Assembly (NCBI GenBank): GCA_020048255.1
Contig: JAIFMR010000093.1
Coordinates: forward strand, 1 to 5,981
Length of the DNA: 5,981 nucleotides
Source of the DNA: Rhodoferax sp.
Lineage (GTDB): Bacteria > Pseudomonadota > Gammaproteobacteria > Burkholderiales > Burkholderiaceae_C
Direction: 5' to 3'
Part shown: one piece after another, positions 1-4,151 of the stretch
Numbering within the stretch: the stretch's first letter is position 1
How the letters are laid out: each line of letters opens with the position of its first letter
Program-made: the position numbers and the translations under genes
The notes under the pieces: generated by a model
The model's input: only the letters and a program-made list of their open reading frames with translations
What the model was told of the DNA's origin: nothing
The model's database searches: none

Positions 1-1278
1 GAGATCCAGAAGGACCTGGTCCGCCCGGTGCTGATTTCTTCGACCATGGCCAATGACACCTTCCTGCGCGACTGGGTTGTACAGGGCGAAAAGGGCGTGA
101 CCGACATGTCCCGCTACCTGCGGGAGGTGAAGGAACGGTATGGTGCCTTCAGCAGCTTTTTTGTATCCGACAAAAGCGCCATTTATTACACCGGCGACGG
201 CGTGTTCAAGAGCGTGTCGCCACAGGAGCCGTGCGATGCGTGGTACTACCGCGTGCGCGACATGAAGGAGCCCTACGAAATCAATGTCGACCCCGATCTG
301 GCGAACAAGGACGCGTTGACCATTTTTATCAACTACCGCGTTTACGACTTTGCTGGGAACTACATCGGCGCTACCGGCATCGGCCTCACGGTGGATGCCG
401 TACGCCACCTGATTGCGGACTACCAGCAGCGTTTTCAGCGCACCATCTACTTCGTTGATGTCAAAGGCAAGATCGTTCTCTTTGGTAATCGTGCCGACCG
501 GGATCCAAACTTGCGCGCGGTTGACGGGCTGGCGCCGCTGCTGGACCGCATCCTCGTGGAAAAAAGTGGTTCGTACCAATACAACAAGGGGGGAGACAAC
601 CACATTCTGAACGTGAATTATTTGCCCGAGCTGAAGTGGTACCTGTTCGTCGAGCAGAACGAAGACCTGGCGCTGGCGGGCATCCGCCAAACCTTGTACG
701 CCAATCTGGCTATCAGCCTGGCGGTGACATTGGTGGTCCTGCTGTTGACCCACCTGGCCCTTGCGCGCTACCAGCAGCGCATGGAGGAAATGGCTGCGGT
801 CGACAAACTCACCGGGCTGCTGAACCGCCAGGCTTTCACAATTTTCATCGACAAGCTGATGTCCGAGTACCGCCGCGAACCGCGGCCAACCTGCGTGTTG
901 CTAGCTGACATTGACCTCTTCAAGGCGGTCAACGACCGTTACGGGCACCTCACCGGTGACCGCGTCCTGCAGGGCGTGACGCAGCTGCTACAGGACGGCC
1001 TGCGCGAATCGGATATCGCCGTGCGCTGGGGTGGCGAAGAATTTCTGCTGGTGCTGCGTGGCTGCGATTTGGCCGAAGCACAGCGCATTGCCGAGAACCT
1101 GCAGCAAAACATCGCGCAGAAGTCATTCGACATGGAAGATCCGCCACTCCAGGTCACCATCAGCATCGGCGTAGCCGAATATGACGGCACCGAACTGCCC
1201 GAGCAGTGGATCCATCGCGCTGATACCGCACTTTATGCTGCCAAAAATGGCGGGCGCAACCGAGTCTGCCTGGCATAA
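1..1278 (+). CDS. Diguanylate cyclase with periplasmic Cache-like sensor domain (5' end outside window)
   Basis: This is an inner-membrane enzyme that makes cyclic di-GMP from two GTP in response to a periplasmic signal. The frame is open to the left edge (nine codons precede the first GTG at 28), so the true start and first membrane helix lie upstream. Counting from that GTG, residues 1-215 look like a double-Cache extracytoplasmic domain (WYYR at 72-75, then a G-x-IG-ATGIGL strand). Residues about 222-247 form one hydrophobic helix, and residues about 255-416 are a GGDEF domain. Visible catalytic features are the metal-binding D294 in ADIDLFK, NDRYGH near 302-307, and the GGEEF active-site loop at 335-339. 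An RxxD inhibitory site (R326 to D329) lies exactly five residues before GGEEF, so product feedback inhibition is expected. There is no EAL, HD-GYP or HAMP domain. The gene converges on the minus-strand gene at 1380, and I see no clear + strand terminator after it. The sensor ligand is unknown. Confidence 0.95.
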   Translation, partial: EIQKDLVRPVLISSTMANDTFLRDWVVQGEKGVTDMSRYLREVKERYGAFSSFFVSDKSAIYYTGDGVFKSVSPQEPCDAWYYRVRDMKEPYEINVDPDLANKDALTIFINYRVYDFAGNYIGATGIGLTVDAVRHLIADYQQRFQRTIYFVDVKGKIVLFGNRADRDPNLRAVDGLAPLLDRILVEKSGSYQYNKGGDNHILNVNYLPELKWYLFVEQNEDLALAGIRQTLYANLAISLAVTLVVLLLTHLALARYQQRMEEMAAVDKLTGLLNRQAFTIFIDKLMSEYRREPRPTCVLLADIDLFKAVNDRYGHLTGDRVLQGVTQLLQDGLRESDIAVRWGGEEFLLVLRGCDLAEAQRIAENLQQNIAQKSFDMEDPPLQVTISIGVAEYDGTELPEQWIHRADTALYAAKNGGRNRVCLA

Positions 1279-1360
1279 CCGCCGATCCACAGAGCCGACA
1301 GCAGCCCGCGTACCGGGGCGATGCCAGTGCTTCACAGGCAAAACCATCAAGCGGATCGAC

Positions 1361-1387
1361 TCAAAAATTGCAGTGAGTGTCACTGCA
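1361..1387 (-). terminator. Intrinsic terminator of the small secreted protein gene, overlapping its stop codon
   Basis: On the minus strand a perfect 7-bp stem (TGCAGTG / CACTGCA, + strand 1381-1387 and 1369-1375) with a 5-base loop is followed by ATTTTTGA. The TGA stop of the gene (1382-1380) sits at the end of the 5' arm and the start of the loop. The stem is short and only moderately GC-rich, so efficiency may be modest. On the + strand no T-run follows, so it would act in the minus direction only. Confidence 0.5.
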
Positions 1388-1769
1388 CTGGTGTCACGGT
1401 GATGCTCTTGCGCAATAGACCCCCGGCCTTGGCGCCGCTGGTGATGTCGCCTTGCCCCAGGACCCGCGCTTCGCAAGCCTGACGGTCATCACCCGTGTGT
1501 GATTCACAGCGCCGCAGCGCATTCTTCTGATACTGGTCCGGCACGTCGTTCAGTTGGCCGCGTTTGGCTTCAGCCAGCGCGCTCCCCGCATCTCGGCGGC
1601 AGCTTTCAAGACTCTGATTGGACTGCCCGCTGTTGCATATTGCCATGTCATGAGCATAGTTGGCTTGCGCCTGGCTTGACAGACCCGGCCCGGCTGCCAG
1701 CGCGTCAGATAAATGCAGCAAGGTGGCCACCACCACCAAAGCGCAGCGATTGCAGAATCTCATAGACAT
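1380..1769 (-). CDS. Small secreted/periplasmic protein of unknown function with four cysteines
   Basis: I do not recognise a function. The 129-residue product has an N-terminal signal peptide: basic MRFCNR, hydrophobic ALVVVATLLHL, and a likely signal peptidase I cleavage after ALA at about residue 25. The mature part is about 104 residues, polar, with helical stretches and four cysteines (45, 57, 88, 99) that could form two disulfides. The pattern RRC-x10-C (88, 99), followed by GQG-x3-SG and GGLLR, resembles from memory a family of short secreted proteins common in Burkholderiales genomes. No lipobox is visible. Two in-frame ATGs compete as start (1769 and 1763). The first has only a weak GGTGA about ten bases upstream. 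The gene is monocistronic, converges with the cyclase gene and ends in its own terminator. Protein-like composition, signal peptide and terminator together make it a real gene; function is open. Confidence 0.8.
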   Translation of the reverse strand: MSMRFCNRCALVVVATLLHLSDALAAGPGLSSQAQANYAHDMAICNSGQSNQSLESCRRDAGSALAEAKRGQLNDVPDQYQKNALRRCESHTGDDRQACEARVLGQGDITSGAKAGGLLRKSITVTPVQ

Positions 1770-1950
1770 GGCGAATGCATCACCATTTCTTCATCGATCT
1801 CTGCGCGAGACTGACCAGGTTTTCGCTTGCGCAGCCGTGACAGTATTTGCTGAACTGTTCTATTCAGGGCACCAAAACCCAGCGACCTGATGAGACCACG
1901 TTGGTGAATTCGCGGGAGAGACCGGGGTGATTTTGTGTGCAGCAAGTTCA

Positions 1951-1970
1951 TGGGCGAGTGTTGTCGCCCA
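1951..1970. repeat. 7-bp perfect inverted repeat (hairpin)
   Basis: TGGGCGA (1951-1957) and TCGCCCA (1964-1970) are exact inverted copies around a 6-base loop. No T-run follows on either strand, so it is not an intrinsic terminator. It ends about 31 bases before the Shine-Dalgarno sequence of the small ORF at 2018. It could be a leader-RNA structure or a protein-binding site; nothing in the sequence decides between them. Confidence 0.5.
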
Positions 1971-2017
1971 GCCGCCCTGAATTCTGTTCGCTGTCACACA
2001 CAGGAGACGTCTTTTTC

Positions 2018-2083
2018 ATGCGCCCACGTGTTTGCATCGACTCACGTTTTTCAACCGGGATACCGTCAATAAATTACAAGTAA
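2018..2083 (+). CDS. Possible 21-residue peptide ORF (leader-peptide-like)
   Basis: An ATG at 2018 is preceded by AGGAGA (2002-2007), a strong Shine-Dalgarno match at a slightly long 11-base spacing, and reads 21 codons to TAA at 2081. The peptide begins MRPRVCID, contains SRFSTGIPS and ends INYK; it has one Cys and no hydrophobic segment. A weak 5-bp hairpin inside the ORF (2026-2030 with 2043-2047) runs into five T residues, which is attenuator-like. The stop codon lies inside the AT-rich inverted repeat at 2070-2087. No + strand gene follows: the next sequence is the antisense of the EamA gene. If this is a regulatory leader, its target gene has been lost or moved. It may equally be a chance ORF. 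Confidence 0.3.
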   Translation: MRPRVCIDSRFSTGIPSINYK

Positions 2084-2096
2084 TTTAGGCCTTCAA
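2068..2096 (-). promoter_or_regulatory. Weak candidate sigma70 promoter reading toward the secreted-protein gene
   Basis: On the minus strand TTGAAG (2096-2091) and TTTATT (2073-2068) are 17 bases apart, each matching four of six consensus positions. It lies in the most AT-rich part of the intergenic region and spans the inverted repeat at 2070-2087. It would give a leader of nearly 300 bases before the gene at 1769, which is long, so a promoter closer to the gene is equally possible. Confidence 0.2.
2070..2087. repeat. AT-rich 8-bp inverted repeat, possible operator
   Basis: TAAATTAC and GTAATTTA are exact inverted copies separated by two bases. The near-continuous dyad with a 2-base centre is typical of a dimeric regulator's DNA site and would make a poor RNA hairpin. 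It overlaps the stop of the small ORF and sits within the candidate minus-strand promoter. No regulator gene is present in the window. Confidence 0.4.
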
Positions 2097-2125
2097 CCCA
2101 TGTGTGTGTTGCGCTAATAGCTATT

Positions 2126-2147
2126 TAATAATAAGCGCGGAGCGCGC
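2126..2147 (-). terminator. Candidate terminator of the ABC/EamA operon
   Basis: On the minus strand a GC-only 5-bp stem (GCGCG / CGCGC, + strand 2143-2147 and 2135-2139) with a CTC loop is followed directly by TTATTATTA. It starts about 54 bases after the stop of the last operon gene. The stem is short but very stable and the T-rich tail is interrupted by A residues, so this is a plausible rather than textbook terminator. An overlapping alternative hairpin (2144-2163) competes for bases 2144-2147. Confidence 0.45.
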
Positions 2148-2163
2148 GATAGACTCATCGCGC
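2144..2163. repeat. GC-rich 7-bp hairpin overlapping the candidate terminator
   Basis: GCGCGAT (2144-2150) and ATCGCGC (2157-2163) pair perfectly around a 6-base loop. It lies 38 bases beyond the EamA stop codon on the minus strand. It may protect the operon's RNA 3' end or form part of a composite terminator. Because it shares 2144-2147 with the adjacent hairpin, only one of the two can form at a time. Confidence 0.5.
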
Positions 2164-2201
2164 TAACCAACACCAAGATTTCTTAGTCCGTCTTGAACCC
2201 G

Positions 2202-3083
2202 TCAACCCCAAGCCAGCGCCATGACCCCCATGGCAATAGCCACGGCGCCGGCTATGCGCAATGCCCGGTCTCCCTCGCCCAGCAGATGGCCACCAATCAG
2301 GGCAGCAAACAACATGCTGACTTCACGCGCCGGTGCGACATGGCTGACCGGTGCCAGGCGCACGGCATACAGCACGCACACATACGCCACCGGGCTGAAC
2401 ACCGCCACCACCATCGCGTAGCGCCACTGCAGCTTCCACAGCCGCCAAGCTTCTGGGCGGTCGCGCAGCACGGGCAACACGGCGTAGGGCAGACGCAAGA
2501 TATTGCACCAGTAATCAAACAAAATGGGCGACATGGCGATCACCTTAACGGCATAGGCATCCAGCACGGTATAGGCCGCAATCAACACACCCGTCAACAA
2601 ACCCCAAAACACGCCTGACAACACCCGCTGCCGGCGCGCTGGGTCATGTGCTGCCTTGAACAGGCCAGGGCCACCGGCAATCAGAAAAACCCCCACTACC
2701 ACCCCACCAATGCCCAAGATGCCCAAAGCACTGAGCCTCTCGCCAAACACCACTACTGCCACAAACGACGACAGCAATGGCCCACTGCCGCGAGCCAAGG
2801 GGTACACCACCGTGAGGTCACTCTTTCGGTAGCCTGTGAGCAGGCACACAAAATACACCCAATGAACAAAACCGCTGGCGGCCACAAACAGCCATTCGGT
2901 CAGCCCCCAAGCGGGTACCACCTGCCAGCCCAGCCACAGTGCCAAGGGCGCCCAGAACACCGCCATGATGATGCTGCTGAAAAACGTGAATCGGGCGTCG
3001 CCTTGCGCCTTCTTGGCAACGATGTTCCAGCCGGCGTGGATTAGCGCACCCAGCAAAACGAGTGCGAAGGCGGTGGCAGGCAC
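2202..3083 (-). CDS. EamA/DMT-superfamily inner-membrane transporter
   Basis: This 293-residue protein is a drug/metabolite-transporter-type permease with ten predicted helices, arranged as two EamA repeats (about 1-140 and 155-293), the usual size for the family. Family hallmarks are YPLARGSGPLLSS followed by VVFGERLS (94-118) in the first half, and the matching APAREVSMLFA ... LLGEGD (250-272) in the second. DMT proteins export or import amino acids, nucleosides and other small metabolites by secondary transport; the substrate cannot be read from sequence. The start is GTG at 3083: an in-frame stop lies at 3131-3129 and no other ATG, GTG or TTG occurs between, so GTG is the only start before residue 40. 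It begins four bases after the ATPase gene's stop and has no clear Shine-Dalgarno site, so translational coupling is likely. It is the last gene of the operon. Confidence 0.93.
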   Translation of the reverse strand: MPATAFALVLLGALIHAGWNIVAKKAQGDARFTFFSSIIMAVFWAPLALWLGWQVVPAWGLTEWLFVAASGFVHWVYFVCLLTGYRKSDLTVVYPLARGSGPLLSSFVAVVVFGERLSALGILGIGGVVVGVFLIAGGPGLFKAAHDPARRQRVLSGVFWGLLTGVLIAAYTVLDAYAVKVIAMSPILFDYWCNILRLPYAVLPVLRDRPEAWRLWKLQWRYAMVVAVFSPVAYVCVLYAVRLAPVSHVAPAREVSMLFAALIGGHLLGEGDRALRIAGAVAIAMGVMALAWG

Positions 3084-3087
3084 CCGT

Positions 3088-4134
3088 CTAAATGGCTTGA
3101 ACCACCGACACCCCGTGGTCGGCCAGTGTCAAGCCTACCTGTGCGCCCAGCGCCAGCACATCGGTCAGGTCAGGCGACACCACAAAGATCGGGCCTAGCG
3201 CCGTTTCAAAGGTGTACTCAAAGAAGCTACCCAAGTAAGCCAGTTTCAGCAACTCGGCGGCCAAGCCAGTGCCGTCACGGTGAATGTGCCAGGCCTCAGG
3301 CCGTACCGCCACCTTGACCTTGCCAGCGGTGACCACCGTGCGCGAGGTGATGGCCAGCGGCCCGAGTTGCACCACACCTGCGGCATCGGCCACGCCCGGA
3401 AACAACATGGCCTCGCCCATGAAACCGGCGACAAACTCACTGCCCGGACGCTCGTACATATCTTGTGGCGTGCCGCGCTGGGCAATCAGCCCATCGTCCA
3501 TGACGATGATCTGGTCACTCACCGCCAGGGCCTCACTCTGGTCATGGGTGACATAGGCCACTGTGAGGTGCAGGCGCTGCTGCAGGCTGCGAATTTCTTC
3601 GCGCATGTCACGGCGCAAGCGGGCATCGAGGTTGCTCAGCGGCTCATCAAACAAAAGCACACCCGGCTCCAAAACCAGGGCCCGTGCCAAGGCCACCCGT
3701 TGCTGCTGGCCACCCGACAATTCACTGGGCAAGCGGTCGTTGTAGCCCACCAGCCCGACGTTACCCAAAGTTTCCACCGCGCGCCTGGATGCCTCCGTCT
3801 TCTCGATACCCGACATTTTCAAACCATACATGACGTTTTCCAACACGTTCATGTGGGGAAACAGCGCGTAACTCTGAAACATCATGCTGACGTTGCGGTC
3901 CGCCGGGCCTAGCGTGGTGACATCTTTACCGTCCATGATGATCTGGCCAGCCGTGGGTGTTTCCAGCCCGGCAATCATGCGCAGCACCGTGGTTTTGCCA
4001 CAACCTGACGGCCCAAGAATCGTCGTGAGCGAACCCTTTTCAATTTCAAAGTTCACGCCCTTGATCACCAGTGGAGCGCTGGTATCCATGCCATACCGCT
4101 TGGTGATATTTTTGAATTCAACGCCGTGGTTCAT
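3088..4134 (-). CDS. ABC importer ATP-binding subunit (Fe/hexose-phosphate/phosphonate-type group)
   Basis: This 348-residue ATPase powers uptake by the permease encoded just upstream. Motifs in order are Walker A GPSGCGKTT (41-49), Q-loop Q87 in MMFQSYALFPH, signature LSGGQQQR (139-146), Walker B VLLFDEP (159-165), D-loop SNLD (167-170) and switch His197 in VTHDQSEA. All catalytic residues are intact. After residue 240 comes a regulatory C-terminal region with a TOBE-like fold (VAVRPE at 275-280, YLGSFFEYTFE at 300-310), as in MalK, PotA, FbpC and AfuC. The length matches that group. The ATG at 4134 follows a purine-rich AAAAAGAGAA and lies 17 bases after the permease stop. Close relatives are annotated as iron(III), hexose-phosphate (AfuC) or 2-aminoethylphosphonate transport ATPases; I cannot choose among these from the ATPase. 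Confidence 0.95.
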   Translation of the reverse strand: MNHGVEFKNITKRYGMDTSAPLVIKGVNFEIEKGSLTTILGPSGCGKTTVLRMIAGLETPTAGQIIMDGKDVTTLGPADRNVSMMFQSYALFPHMNVLENVMYGLKMSGIEKTEASRRAVETLGNVGLVGYNDRLPSELSGGQQQRVALARALVLEPGVLLFDEPLSNLDARLRRDMREEIRSLQQRLHLTVAYVTHDQSEALAVSDQIIVMDDGLIAQRGTPQDMYERPGSEFVAGFMGEAMLFPGVADAAGVVQLGPLAITSRTVVTAGKVKVAVRPEAWHIHRDGTGLAAELLKLAYLGSFFEYTFETALGPIFVVSPDLTDVLALGAQVGLTLADHGVSVVQAI

Positions 4135-4151
4135 GTGCTTCTCTTTTTCGT

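Larger units (their letters stand above)
1770..2201. other. 432-base intergenic region with several inverted repeats and an AT-rich patch
   Basis: No long coding frame is convincing here. The region should hold the promoter of the secreted-protein gene and the transcription end of the transporter operon, both on the minus strand. Elements seen from left to right are: inverted repeat ACAGT-9-ACTGT (1840-1858); a 7-bp hairpin (1951-1970); a Shine-Dalgarno-preceded 21-codon ORF (2018-2083); an AT-rich 8-bp inverted repeat (2070-2087); palindrome AATAGCTATT (2116-2125); and two overlapping GC-rich hairpins (2135-2163). Roughly 2066-2134 is markedly AT-rich compared with its surroundings. Confidence 0.85.

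Noticed and set aside
1377..1397. Direct repeat GTGTCAC (1377-1383 and 1391-1397).
   Set aside because: Seven bases repeated once, inside coding and terminator sequence; no array or element structure around it.
1123..1476. A 117-codon minus-strand frame spanning the end of the cyclase gene, the intergenic gap and the secreted-protein gene.
   Set aside because: It overlaps two real genes in other frames and has no signal peptide, motif or ribosome site.
1840..1858. Inverted repeat ACAGT-9-ACTGT considered as a LexA (SOS) box.
   Set aside because: The proteobacterial LexA box is CTGT-8-ACAG; here the half-sites are in the opposite order and spacing differs. Neither neighbour is an SOS gene.
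1760..1951. A 63-codon minus-strand frame just upstream of the secreted-protein gene, whose stop forms an ATGA overlap with that gene's second ATG (1763). It contains a basic RLRKRKPGQSRAEID stretch.
   Set aside because: No Shine-Dalgarno precedes its ATG, third-position GC is only about 50 percent (lower than expected for this genome), and it has no recognisable family. The overlap looks like coupling but can arise by chance; kept only as a note.
2193..2618. A 141-codon + strand frame, and similar long + strand frames opposite the ABC genes (for example 3280-3912 and 4155-4727).
   Set aside because: These are antisense shadows of well-supported minus-strand transporter genes. Their translations are rich in His, Gln and Arg with no domain pattern, as expected from GC-rich antisense frames.
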